A stretch of DNA of 42,964 nucleotides from Anaerolineaceae bacterium. GTDB taxonomy: Bacteria; Chloroflexota; Anaerolineae; Anaerolineales; Anaerolineaceae. The stretch lies in NCBI GenBank assembly GCA_002702705.1, contig PABH01000048.1:1-42964 (forward strand). Reading direction: 5' to 3'. The position numbers and the translations under genes are program-made. Under the pieces are notes generated by a model. The model saw nothing but the letters and a program-made list of their open reading frames with translations. It had not been told where the DNA came from and did no database searches. Below, in pieces: positions 16,659 to 25,248 of this stretch (position 1 is the first letter of the stretch; each line of letters starts with the position of its first letter).

Positions 16659-19600
16659 CCATATCCTCAAAGACCATGTCTTCTTCACTGATATCTTCCA
16701 AAGAAAGGGCGACCACTTTTAGAAAGCTGGCTTGGATGGTCTTTTCGTCTGTCATTAAGCGGATGTGGTCTGCGGTTTCGTATTGGTAGGTTTGTTCGAG
16801 GACATCAATGTATTCATTTAACAATTCAACGATAGCTCGGATATCTTTTTTGTTGACCGGCAGCACCTTAACCTGGGCACCAATCGCAATTCGTTTTTGG
16901 AGCGCATTTTCATCAAAACCCATTTCCGGGGTTAATTTTTGATACACAACCCCACCCGTCATGCCGGAAAATGCATACGGTCCGGGGTCGCCCAGAATAA
17001 CAACCCGCCCGGCGGTCATGTATTCGCAGGCGAACCCTTTCAGGTTGGCGTGGGTGGCGGTGCGTAATTTTTCTTCGTTGATCGGTTCGGTGATTTCACC
17101 ACCCAAAACGACATCCGCACCGGAGAGGCGGATACAGGCGCGTGAATCGGCGTTACCCTGAATGATGAGGGTGCCGTCCTGCGCACCATAGGCGAAACTT
17201 TTACCCACGGAACCATCAATGCGGACCCCTTCGTGATTAACACCTTTCATGACGGCTACCCGTCCCCCGCAGGCTCCTTTGGCCGTGCCGTCCTGCGCGC
17301 CACCTTCAATAATAATATCCAGCGGTTCGGCCAGCCAGGCTGAAAAACCATTGCCTGCGATGGAGGATGGTCCAAAGCGTAAATGTAGCCGGTTGAGGCG
17401 ATCCCGAATGGCAGGGGTGCGGGCCAATGCACCGACGATGTGTGATCCAAGTGCACGGTCAATCGCCATGACGGCATCCTGATAGGTGATCTCTTTTTCA
17501 TCATCCTGGGTGATGGTTTCGGTGATGATTTCACTTAACAAACGGGTCAGGTTGTTGCGTGGGCGTACCAACAGGCGGCCGATGCCGGGTTCCAGTTCCG
17601 GACGGGGCCGCAGCGGAACCGCTTCAAACATGGCACTTAAGTCTACCTGATCATGGGCTGAAATTTGTTCAAGTAGGTCACCCCGACCAACCAGGTCCTG
17701 TAAACGCTGGGCACCCAAGCGAGCGGAAATCTGGCGCAGCTCTTCCGCCATTCCGGTGAACAAGCGTTTTAATTGTTCCACCGCTTCTTCATAAATCTGC
17801 GGTGTGAATACCTTTACTCCGTTTTCCAGTGCTTCTTCCTTGCTGGTAAGCTGGGTGGTGATGCCGACCAGACAGGTCCCTTCTTCACATTTACGGCAGA
17901 TGGTACAACCGATGGCAACCATGGGCATGGTGCCGAAACCAACCCGGTTTGCCCCCAACAGGATCATCTTAACCACATCTTCACCCATTTTCATGCCGCC
18001 ATCACACCAAATTTCAACCTTATGGCGTAAACCAGCTTCTACCAGAGCACGGTGAGCCTGGATCACACCAACTTCTGCCGGCAGACCGACAAATTCAAGG
18101 GCGTGTTTGCGGGCCGCTCCGGTGCCGCCATCATAACCACTCAGGCTGATGATATCTGCGCCTGCTTTGGCGATACCAACTGCGATCACGCCAATGCCAG
18201 GCACAACCGGGCACTTAACGGAAATTTTGGCCTGGGGATTAACTACTTTCAGTTCTTCAATTAACTGGGCCAGGTCCTCGATGGAGTATAGATCGTGGTT
18301 GTTGGATGGTGATAAGAGGGAAACCCCAGGTGTGGTACGGCGCGCTTCGGCAACTTTGACGGATACTTTATAACCAGGCAGCATACCACCTTCACCCGGT
18401 TTCGCACCCTGTCCGATTTTAATTTCCAACACGGCGGCGGAATTAAGAAACTCGGCGTTTACACCGAACCGTCCTGAGGCGACCTGCTGACCACGATTTT
18501 TGGTGTATTTATTTAGGATAGAAGAAAGTTCTCCACCTTCACCGTTGATACAGATCATATTTAATTGGGCTGCCGCTTCCGCATATGCCCGGAAGGAAGC
18601 TTCACCCTGAGAACCAAAAGACATGGCGCTAATCAGGAAAGGCAGGTCGTGGTCTTCGATGCTTAAATCAACCTGACTGGGCATGACGGTACCATGTACA
18701 TTTTTAAAACCGATCACATGGCGCAGTGCCACCGGTAAATCCGTTTTTAGTTTTTCAAAGGTATCCAAAAACTGGTCATAACTGCTCTGCGATTTGGCAA
18801 ATAAACCAATTTGTTTCCATAATTTGGGGTAAAAATGATCCACCCGGTCCATTTTATTACCGGGGGCCTGCGCTTGTATTTCAGAACAGCGTTGGACTGA
18901 TTCCTGATTTAAGCGTTCCCAGGTGATACCCGCGTTTTCCGCACCAAAATAATTGGGTGTTCGTAAAACCGCCGCAACTTGCGGTGAGAGTCCAATCGAG
19001 CTGCACACCCGCCCATAACCACGTAGTTCATGGCAGCCCATTGTGGAGATCACTTTTTCCAGCCCGGCTTTCAGGCTGTAAAGAATGAGTTCTTGTGCTT
19101 GCAGCGGTGTGAGATCTTTCTTTTTGGAAGATTGGAGAATGGTGGCTGCAAATAATGCATAAGGAGCCACGGCATCCACGCCCAAACCGGATAACAACAC
19201 AATATCGTGTAAGTTACGAACAGCGGCGGAACGGATCACCAAACCAACCCGGCGGCGCAGGTTTGACCTTTTGGCCTTGGCTCGTTGGCGCAGGGCTTCA
19301 TCAATGCTGGAAACTGCCAGCATGGGGTCAAGCCATCCCAAGCCGTCTTTGTGGGTTAAATAATCATCCAGGATCAAACACTGTGTACCTTTTTCAACGG
19401 CTTCCACGGCCTGATTACCCAACCGGGTTAATGCTGTTTGCACATCTTCATCCGGCAGGGTGCCCAATACCACCCAGGTTGTGTATCCCTGAAATGTTTC
19501 CAATACATTTTCCAGGGTGTAGGTGCCGAATGAATCAGCCAGTTCTTGTAATTGGTCTGCTTCTCCCAGTGCGGGGTGCCCACCCAGGAGGATGGGGATT

Positions 19601-21336
19601 TTTAAGGTGAGCATAATGTCGTTGGGATCGGGGGCTTGACCAATGGTCATGGTGGCGCCTAATAAACTGCTGGTGGAAAAAACTTCCACTTCCCGGCCGC
19701 GGTCTATGGCCGGATTGGTGACAACGGCGACCGTTTCTTTAAAGAAATCCGCAATATTAACCCGGTGGCGTGCTAAAACAGCCAGCGGGCCATCATAACC
19801 CAAAGAACCGGTGTGTTTTCCAACCAATTGGTCAGATAGATCTTTTAAATGTTCCTGGTTCCAACCATTGGCGGCTAAAAAATAGGAAGCTGAAGCGGAC
19901 TCAGTGCTCAGTTCAGTCCAGGGATTTACAAATGCTGATCTTTCCGGTTCTTTTTCCGGCGGGGGATTTGTTTGTAAAAGAGAAATGGGTACTTCACTGA
20001 CAGCCTGCCTGACGTGAACGGGGTTGGTACTGCGCTGTTGATAGTTGCGATCAATGGCAGTCCAATATTGGCGGGCCAACTGCGGCGCCTCCCGCTGGAA
20101 TGCGCGTTTTAAAACGTGCTGACGGATGGCGGATTGATCTAAAATTTCCGCCAGGCTGCCGCGTTGAACGTGGATGGCCATTTTTTCACCCGGGCCCAAT
20201 GCCCGAGGTTCGTTGATCATCACTTCCAACGGGATGGCTCCCCGTTCCGAACTGAATACATACTCTTTTTCTGTTTCAACATACCATAATGGGCGCAGCC
20301 CCACCGCATCGACACTGGCCACGATCTGATTTTCATAACGCGCCAGAATGGCAGCCGGTCCCTGGGCGTACGGGCCAAAGGATTGGCGCAGGCGGGTATA
20401 GACGGCACGCTGCTCAGGCGGGAATTGTTCCAGTTCGTAGGGCACAGGTGGAAAAACGGTTTCCATTGCTTCGATCAAGTCGAGATCATAATCCGCAAGC
20501 ATGGTGTGCACGGTGCGGTCGAGATCTTGCGAATCCGACCCATCCGGCGGTAGTTTGACACCGACCTGCTCCGCCTCTAACCGTAAACGCATAATGGTAT
20601 TGATCTCACCGTTATGGCCGAGCACCGAAAACGGTTGGGCACGTTCAAAATTTGAAATGGTGTTGGTGGAATAGCGGGCATGACATAAAACGACGGAGGT
20701 ATCAAAATTACGATCCTGCAGATCATTGTAATAACGGGTCAGGGTTTCCACCGAACCGCGCACCTTGTAAATGACGGTGTACCGGCTGAGGGATACAAAA
20801 TGCAGCGGCAGTTCAGTTTCGAGTGAGGTTTGTAAACCGAGCAGTCGTTTATCCAGATCCGGCAGCTCGCTGTAGCCTGCAATTTGCCAAAAATTCGGTG
20901 GATTCAGCCGGGCGTTTCCACCCAACACTTCACGCCGGGTCCGTCCGGGCTGCTGGTACACAATATTAACACCGGCTTTTTCAAAAGCAGCCTGCAGTTG
21001 ATCTTGCAGTTGGGAGGTATCTTGATCCGCCGGGATAAAGAGGTGTCCTACCCAAAAACCGGGCATGGTCGCCAGCGATGAGCGCAAGCCGGCCTGGCTG
21101 AGAAAACGAGCCCATAAGCGGCGGGGAATATCGGTTTGTACACCAGCACCATCACCTTCACCGTTAACAAAACCGGTGCGGTGTCCCATGGTTGTCAGCG
21201 CAGCCAAAGAACGTTTTAACGTTCCAAATGTGCTTTGTCCATGTTTTCGAGCAGATAAATAGATGGCACAGGCGTCATGTTCCGGGCCGTATGGGGCATG
21301 GGATTGTAAGTCACTGCGGATAGGTTGAATAGACAT
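16651..21336 (-). CDS. gltB: Glutamate synthase (GOGAT) large subunit
   Basis: A full-length 1561-residue glutamate synthase, producing glutamate from glutamine-derived ammonia and 2-oxoglutarate. The class II amidotransferase nucleophile is probably C23 in EHDACAIY, implying a 22-residue propeptide, shorter than in proteobacterial GltB and with CAI instead of the usual CGV. The FMN-barrel signature SLSGYDGGTGAARKHALEF lies near residue 1070. The [3Fe-4S] cysteines are C1144, C1150 and C1155 with the family spacing C-x5-C-x4-C. The C-terminal GXGXG helix includes GGAQDGTAKGACGGRVAV. No gltD small subunit is adjacent, so the electron donor may be ferredoxin or a GltD encoded elsewhere. Its stop codon abuts the tandem repeat array. 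Confidence 0.96.
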   Translation of the reverse strand: MSIQPIRSDLQSHAPYGPEHDACAIYLSARKHGQSTFGTLKRSLAALTTMGHRTGFVNGEGDGAGVQTDIPRRLWARFLSQAGLRSSLATMPGFWVGHLFIPADQDTSQLQDQLQAAFEKAGVNIVYQQPGRTRREVLGGNARLNPPNFWQIAGYSELPDLDKRLLGLQTSLETELPLHFVSLSRYTVIYKVRGSVETLTRYYNDLQDRNFDTSVVLCHARYSTNTISNFERAQPFSVLGHNGEINTIMRLRLEAEQVGVKLPPDGSDSQDLDRTVHTMLADYDLDLIEAMETVFPPVPYELEQFPPEQRAVYTRLRQSFGPYAQGPAAILARYENQIVASVDAVGLRPLWYVETEKEYVFSSERGAIPLEVMINEPRALGPGEKMAIHVQRGSLAEILDQSAIRQHVLKRAFQREAPQLARQYWTAIDRNYQQRSTNPVHVRQAVSEVPISLLQTNPPPEKEPERSAFVNPWTELSTESASASYFLAANGWNQEHLKDLSDQLVGKHTGSLGYDGPLAVLARHRVNIADFFKETVAVVTNPAIDRGREVEVFSTSSLLGATMTIGQAPDPNDIMLTLKIPILLGGHPALGEADQLQELADSFGTYTLENVLETFQGYTTWVVLGTLPDEDVQTALTRLGNQAVEAVEKGTQCLILDDYLTHKDGLGWLDPMLAVSSIDEALRQRAKAKRSNLRRRVGLVIRSAAVRNLHDIVLLSGLGVDAVAPYALFAATILQSSKKKDLTPLQAQELILYSLKAGLEKVISTMGCHELRGYGRVCSSIGLSPQVAAVLRTPNYFGAENAGITWERLNQESVQRCSEIQAQAPGNKMDRVDHFYPKLWKQIGLFAKSQSSYDQFLDTFEKLKTDLPVALRHVIGFKNVHGTVMPSQVDLSIEDHDLPFLISAMSFGSQGEASFRAYAEAAAQLNMICINGEGGELSSILNKYTKNRGQQVASGRFGVNAEFLNSAAVLEIKIGQGAKPGEGGMLPGYKVSVKVAEARRTTPGVSLLSPSNNHDLYSIEDLAQLIEELKVVNPQAKISVKCPVVPGIGVIAVGIAKAGADIISLSGYDGGTGAARKHALEFVGLPAEVGVIQAHRALVEAGLRHKVEIWCDGGMKMGEDVVKMILLGANRVGFGTMPMVAIGCTICRKCEEGTCLVGITTQLTSKEEALENGVKVFTPQIYEEAVEQLKRLFTGMAEELRQISARLGAQRLQDLVGRGDLLEQISAHDQVDLSAMFEAVPLRPRPELEPGIGRLLVRPRNNLTRLLSEIITETITQDDEKEITYQDAVMAIDRALGSHIVGALARTPAIRDRLNRLHLRFGPSSIAGNGFSAWLAEPLDIIIEGGAQDGTAKGACGGRVAVMKGVNHEGVRIDGSVGKSFAYGAQDGTLIIQGNADSRACIRLSGADVVLGGEITEPINEEKLRTATHANLKGFACEYMTAGRVVILGDPGPYAFSGMTGGVVYQKLTPEMGFDENALQKRIAIGAQVKVLPVNKKDIRAIVELLNEYIDVLEQTYQYETADHIRLMTDEKTIQASFLKVVALSLEDISEEDMVFEDMGE

Positions 21337-21464
21337 AAATACTCCAATAAAGGCTTTACGTGATTAAAAACAATATAAAATTCAACAGCAGCAAACAAAC
21401 AATTTTAGGAAAAAGTTACCGGACATTCAATCGCCGGGACTGAATCAGCAGGTGTTAAGGTAAA

Positions 21465-21493
21465 AGTATACCGAAAACGAGTTGTTAATACAA
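21465..21493 (-). promoter_or_regulatory. Promoter of gltB
   Basis: On the minus strand TTGTAT (21488-21493) and TATACT (21465-21470) are spaced 17 bases. The leader before the gltB ATG would be about 120 bases, with no obvious riboswitch-like fold. Confidence 0.5.
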
Positions 21494-21632
21494 GTAGGCT
21501 TTTTTACATTTCTCTGCGTGGAATATTGCTCTGAAGGAAAAACATCCATATCTGCTGCCTGATATTCTGTTTGTATTTCTAAGTTCATTTTGATGAAGAA
21601 ACTGTTTTGTAATAATTTCGTTTGTTAAATAT

Positions 21633-21662
21633 TTGAAAATAGAATCAAATTGTGTGTATAAT
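21633..21662 (+). promoter_or_regulatory. Promoter of the tail-module protein gene
   Basis: TTGAAA (21633-21638) and TATAAT (21657-21662) are separated by 18 bases. The start would be about 40 bases upstream of the ATG at 21709, which has GGGAGA before it. This shows the gene has its own promoter. The rest of the 21337-21708 divergent intergenic region holds only this and the gltB promoter. Confidence 0.65.
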
Positions 21663-21708
21663 TAGTCAATAAAAACACCCTTTTCATCATCCAAACAGGG
21701 AGAAATTT

Positions 21709-22221
21709 ATGGATAAAGTTGGGCAAAATCAACCACCGATATCGCTGGTAATCAATGGTGAAATCTGGATTCAAGTGAATAATTTCCAAGATTCAAGAGA
21801 ATATGACCGTCATTTTATGACCAAACGTTTGGAAAATGGCCATGAAGTGTTTATTTTTGGTAATGGAAAAAATGGCAGCCGCCCGGGAGATCGTTTTGCC
21901 CTTTCTCTCAAACAAACAAAATCCGATCCTGAACTGAACGGCCAGCTTGGTAATATGAACCTGAATTCCAACCCATCGGAAAAACTAAAAGGGATTTATC
22001 GTGCTGTAATTATGAACAATGAAGACCCGGAAGAGAATCTTCGTTTACACGTGAAAATTGATGCTATTCCGGAAATGGGTTTGTTGTGGGCTTCACCCAT
22101 TTTGCCCTCAAAAGATAAAAATCTGGTTATTCCCTCGGTAGGCGATATTGTGTGGATCAGCTTTAAAGAAGGAGATCCACAACAGCCGCTATGGTTGGGT
22201 AAAATCAACGACGAAGTTTAA
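21709..22221 (+). CDS. Stand-alone protein built from contractile-tail baseplate-like modules (gp5-type OB fold)
   Basis: This 170-residue protein has two parts. The C-terminal half has YRAVIMNNEDPEENLRLHVK, then LLWASPILP, VGDIVWISF and GDPQQPLWLGKI. This is the spaced pattern of the OB-fold domain of phage gp5/VgrG-type baseplate and spike proteins. The N-terminal part, INGEIWIQVNNFQDS followed by EVFIFGNGKNGSRPGDRF, resembles the NG-x-W-xEV...FGDGxxGxRP module found in baseplate assembly proteins of contractile injection systems. No other tail, sheath or lysis gene is near, and there is no signal peptide. It has its own promoter and is convergent with the MFS gene, sharing TTAA at 22218-22221. 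It could be a domesticated tail part or an adaptor for an injection system encoded elsewhere. The module assignments rest on pattern similarity only. Confidence 0.6.
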   Translation: MDKVGQNQPPISLVINGEIWIQVNNFQDSREYDRHFMTKRLENGHEVFIFGNGKNGSRPGDRFALSLKQTKSDPELNGQLGNMNLNSNPSEKLKGIYRAVIMNNEDPEENLRLHVKIDAIPEMGLLWASPILPSKDKNLVIPSVGDIVWISFKEGDPQQPLWLGKINDEV

Positions 22222-23450
22222 TTTTCACCAACTTCATTGGTTTTTCCCACCAATAATATTAATACGGGGGAGAGCATTAATGCGGAAGTAAATAAGCCTA
22301 ACTGGGTTGAGAATTGGTTCGCGATGACACCAACCAATGGTCCACCGCCGATTTGTCCGACCGCGTCTACCAGACTGCTCATTGATAAAACGGTTGCCCT
22401 TGCGCTGGAATCCAAACGTCTGTTTACCCATGAGATGTATAAGGGATAAATCATATCTCGAATGACGCTGATCAACAGCAGTAGTATAAAAGCAAAAATC
22501 AACTTTTTTGAACCTGCGAACAAAAGAATAAAACTGATCAGCAGCGCACTTAATATCGTCAGACTTAATTTGAGCTGGTAGGTTCGGATTGTTTTCCCTA
22601 GCCATTTCCGTAAAATACCTGTGGTAAAAAATGTAACAACCATAGAAGCCGCACTTAAGCCGCCAACCCAACCAACCATGACAGCCTGTCCTTGCTGTGG
22701 TAAATTAAAACGATCCAAAACATGCGGCACCCACAAGCGGTCTAATCCTTCAGAATAAAAGCCATAAAAGAAGCCGATCAATAATATTTTTAATAAAACC
22801 GGACGAATCTTTAACATGTTAATGCCGGTTTTTAATGTATTCCCCATTGATTTCCATGAACTGCGTTCTGATTGGGGAACCGGTGAAAATCCTGTCTCCG
22901 GCATACGCAGAATTAAATAAATACCCAATACCCAAAACAAGACTGAACCCAAAATCATGGGTGTTTTTAAAGAACCAACTGCAGATAAAAATACACTTAA
23001 TCCAATTGCGATTAATGACCCGATTTGTTCAAGTTGTGTGGCATGCAAAAATGCGGGGGCAGCTTGTTCTTCCCCAATTTCATCTGTGATCCAGGCTTGT
23101 AATGCACCGCTTGTAAAGGTGTATCCGATACCCCATAAAACTTGTGCGAGTAGAATCAAGATAAAAACCGGGAACACTGCTTGGACCAAAAAACCAAGGC
23201 CTATCAAAAACACACCGATAATGATTGATAATCGCCTTGATATTGTGTCCGCAACCACGCCGGTGGGCACTTCAAATAAAAAAATGGCTGATTCGAGGAT
23301 TGTGCCGACCAGCACCATCTGTAAAGGATTCAAACCCACAACCGTTACAAAATAAACCATATTTACCGTAAAGACCAATGTCATAAAGGCCCGGGTGCAG
23401 ATACTGTAAACGATAAATAGGCGATAAGGATCCCCTTTTTGATCAAACAT
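22218..23450 (-). CDS. Major facilitator superfamily transporter
   Basis: A 410-residue membrane protein with about twelve hydrophobic segments. The N-terminal half carries FEVPTGVVADTISRRLSI, the MFS loop 2-3 motif (G-x3-D-x2-S/G-R-R). This version, with EVPTG, is common in MFS proteins of unassigned efflux or uptake function. The ATG at 23450 follows AAGGATT. It is the last gene of a minus-strand run with DUF92, the PH-like protein and the aminotransferase. Substrate unknown. The stop interlocks with that of the convergent upstream gene in TTAA. Confidence 0.88.
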   Translation of the reverse strand: MFDQKGDPYRLFIVYSICTRAFMTLVFTVNMVYFVTVVGLNPLQMVLVGTILESAIFLFEVPTGVVADTISRRLSIIIGVFLIGLGFLVQAVFPVFILILLAQVLWGIGYTFTSGALQAWITDEIGEEQAAPAFLHATQLEQIGSLIAIGLSVFLSAVGSLKTPMILGSVLFWVLGIYLILRMPETGFSPVPQSERSSWKSMGNTLKTGINMLKIRPVLLKILLIGFFYGFYSEGLDRLWVPHVLDRFNLPQQGQAVMVGWVGGLSAASMVVTFFTTGILRKWLGKTIRTYQLKLSLTILSALLISFILLFAGSKKLIFAFILLLLISVIRDMIYPLYISWVNRRLDSSARATVLSMSSLVDAVGQIGGGPLVGVIANQFSTQLGLFTSALMLSPVLILLVGKTNEVGEN

Positions 23451-23486
23451 AAAGAATCCTTAAAAAAGAATGGAAATGGAAGTGAT

Positions 23487-24314
23487 TCATATTAAAACAG
23501 AGATTACCATTACCAATGCACCGGTAACTGCACATAAAATATTAACCCAATCATTATCCATCCAGATCCACCCACGGATCTTTTTTGTTTTTGTACCACA
23601 GCTGTGCAGGGGAGAACGTTCGGTTTCTTTTTTGCATTTTGGGCAGTAATACATGGATTGAATGGTAGCCCCTATCAGGGAATCCACTAGACTACCAAAA
23701 ACTCCAGCCAACGTAATGGCGACCAATGGCAGCCAGGGTAACGCTTGCATGGGGTTTGGAATTTCTTTTGGCCAGGTTAAAACTGCCAACAAGGCAATTA
23801 AGAACGCACCAATCGCGCCGGCCAATGTACCCCAAAGGGTTATTCCACCGGATGTACCTCGTTCGACGGGTTTTCCGGAGAGTATGGAACGTGGAATCTG
23901 GCGGCTCAATACCCCCAATTCCGTACCCCAGGTATCTGCGTTAACAGCTGCGAATGCCCCAGCAAAAGCCAACCAGGGCCAGGTCGCTTGTGGAAATATG
24001 ATGTGAAATAACACAAAAAAACCAGCAACACCACCATTCGCAAAAACTTGACCTGCATCCCGGTTCGACCCCTTCGAAAATTTTTCACTTAAATCTTGTT
24101 TCCGTTTTTTTAGGAGTTTGGATAATCCGCTGGATGTAATAAAAAACCCTAATAAAACAACTGCCCAAGACCACCCGCCAAAACCGAAAACAACCAGACC
24201 CAGAACGGAAGCAGCGAGTGCTCCGCTGCGGTTTAAGACCCCAACCCGGTAGGATAATCCGGAAATTCCGATTGCGAACAATAATCCCAAGCCTACTTGT
24301 TGCCATGAAACCAT
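23487..24314 (-). CDS. DUF92 family integral membrane protein (VTE5/VTE6-related)
   Basis: A 275-residue protein with several membrane segments. Conserved DUF92 blocks are visible in order: SNRDAGQVFANGG, ADTWGTELG, GTSGGITLWG and GSLVDSLIGATIQ. A four-cysteine set follows, YCPKCKKETERSPLHSCGTK, which may bind a metal. Plant and cyanobacterial relatives phosphorylate phytol or phytyl phosphate in the membrane. The bacterial role is unproven; an isoprenoid- or polyprenol-phosphate kinase is a fair guess. AAAGGAAA precedes the ATG. It sits between the PH-like membrane protein and the MFS transporter on the same strand. Confidence 0.85.
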   Translation of the reverse strand: MVSWQQVGLGLLFAIGISGLSYRVGVLNRSGALAASVLGLVVFGFGGWSWAVVLLGFFITSSGLSKLLKKRKQDLSEKFSKGSNRDAGQVFANGGVAGFFVLFHIIFPQATWPWLAFAGAFAAVNADTWGTELGVLSRQIPRSILSGKPVERGTSGGITLWGTLAGAIGAFLIALLAVLTWPKEIPNPMQALPWLPLVAITLAGVFGSLVDSLIGATIQSMYYCPKCKKETERSPLHSCGTKTKKIRGWIWMDNDWVNILCAVTGALVMVISVLI

Positions 24315-24329
24315 ATTGTTTTTCCTTTA

Positions 24330-25247
24330 TTATCCGGCAGCAGAAAATAAAAACACTGCGATGATCAGCAAGATGGAAGTCAGGCTGCCCCCAATCCACA
24401 GTAAATAGGCAACTAAATTTTCATCCAACCGCCGAAAAAAATACATTCCAAGACTTAGATCCATTACAAGAATAAACGTATTAATGACCGGCAAGAGCAG
24501 CATCTGTTCGGCTCGGATCAATTCACCAGGCAGGCCTTGTGTTGTATAACCCAATGGAAGCAGGGTATGGTTAGCGATAACAAAACCAGTGATGATCCAC
24601 AACAAAAAGGTCAAAACCAGACTGGTTAACAAAAGGATTCTCGCAAAGCCATCCGACCAAACAGATTGTAAAAAAGCAATTGGTTTGGCGGAGCGCGAAA
24701 CCAATGGAGAAAGACTGCCCATTTCCAGCGTGCGTTGAAAGCTGGTTTCAAAATAACGTACATCCAACGGGGAGATGGCATATACCTTGTCAGGTGTGGT
24801 AATTAATATCAAGGAATCCGGATCAGACGCAATGAATTCTACATCTCCTAAACCCTGCACATGCCGGCTGCCCAAGATTGCACCAGGCCAATGGATAACC
24901 GGAAGCGGAACCAAAAAACCGGATTCTTGTGCCGGACGGACCCACTCTACCGAAGTGACAGGAATATCTTCTGAGCGTAAGCCCCAACGAATTTTTAGTC
25001 CATCCCGTTCTAAAATATAACGGGCATTTAATAAGGCAAAACCACGATACAAAATCCAGGGTAAAAGAGCGAGGGTGATGAGGGCCACCAGTATTAATAA
25101 TACAAATAAATTTCCCTGCACCCATAACACACCTGAAATGATACTGCCAGCTGCAATCAGTAATAAGATAACCACGGCAATGCCGTGATATATCAACCCT
25201 TTTTTACGGACAGGCTCAAAAATTTGTTGTGGTTCCTCGAGAGTCAT
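24330..25247 (-). CDS. Membrane protein with a bacterial PH-like domain
   Basis: A 305-residue protein. Two membrane segments lie at about 18-40 and 45-70. A beta-rich soluble section follows (about 72-170: RYILERDGLKIRWGLRSEDI, SVEWVRP, IASDPDSLILITTPDKVYAI, the last six-strand part ending ISPLDVRYFETSF). This is the shape of bacterial PH domains of the bPH type. Further membrane segments are near 198-225, 245-265 and 280-303. No enzyme motif is visible. The ATG at 25247 follows the aminotransferase stop by one base (TAATATG), so it is translationally coupled. Function unknown. Confidence 0.65.
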   Translation of the reverse strand: MTLEEPQQIFEPVRKKGLIYHGIAVVILLLIAAGSIISGVLWVQGNLFVLLILVALITLALLPWILYRGFALLNARYILERDGLKIRWGLRSEDIPVTSVEWVRPAQESGFLVPLPVIHWPGAILGSRHVQGLGDVEFIASDPDSLILITTPDKVYAISPLDVRYFETSFQRTLEMGSLSPLVSRSAKPIAFLQSVWSDGFARILLLTSLVLTFLLWIITGFVIANHTLLPLGYTTQGLPGELIRAEQMLLLPVINTFILVMDLSLGMYFFRRLDENLVAYLLWIGGSLTSILLIIAVFLFSAAG

Positions 25248-25248
25248 A

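Noticed and set aside
16048-16722. A 224-codon open frame (+) through the tandem repeats, giving 32-residue repeats
   Set aside because: The 96-base period keeps several frames open by arithmetic. It has no ribosome site, overlaps the gltB 3' end, and its repeats are explained by DNA palindromes.
21709-22221. Prophage
   Set aside because: Only one tail-like gene is present, with no integrase, capsid, terminase or attachment repeats.
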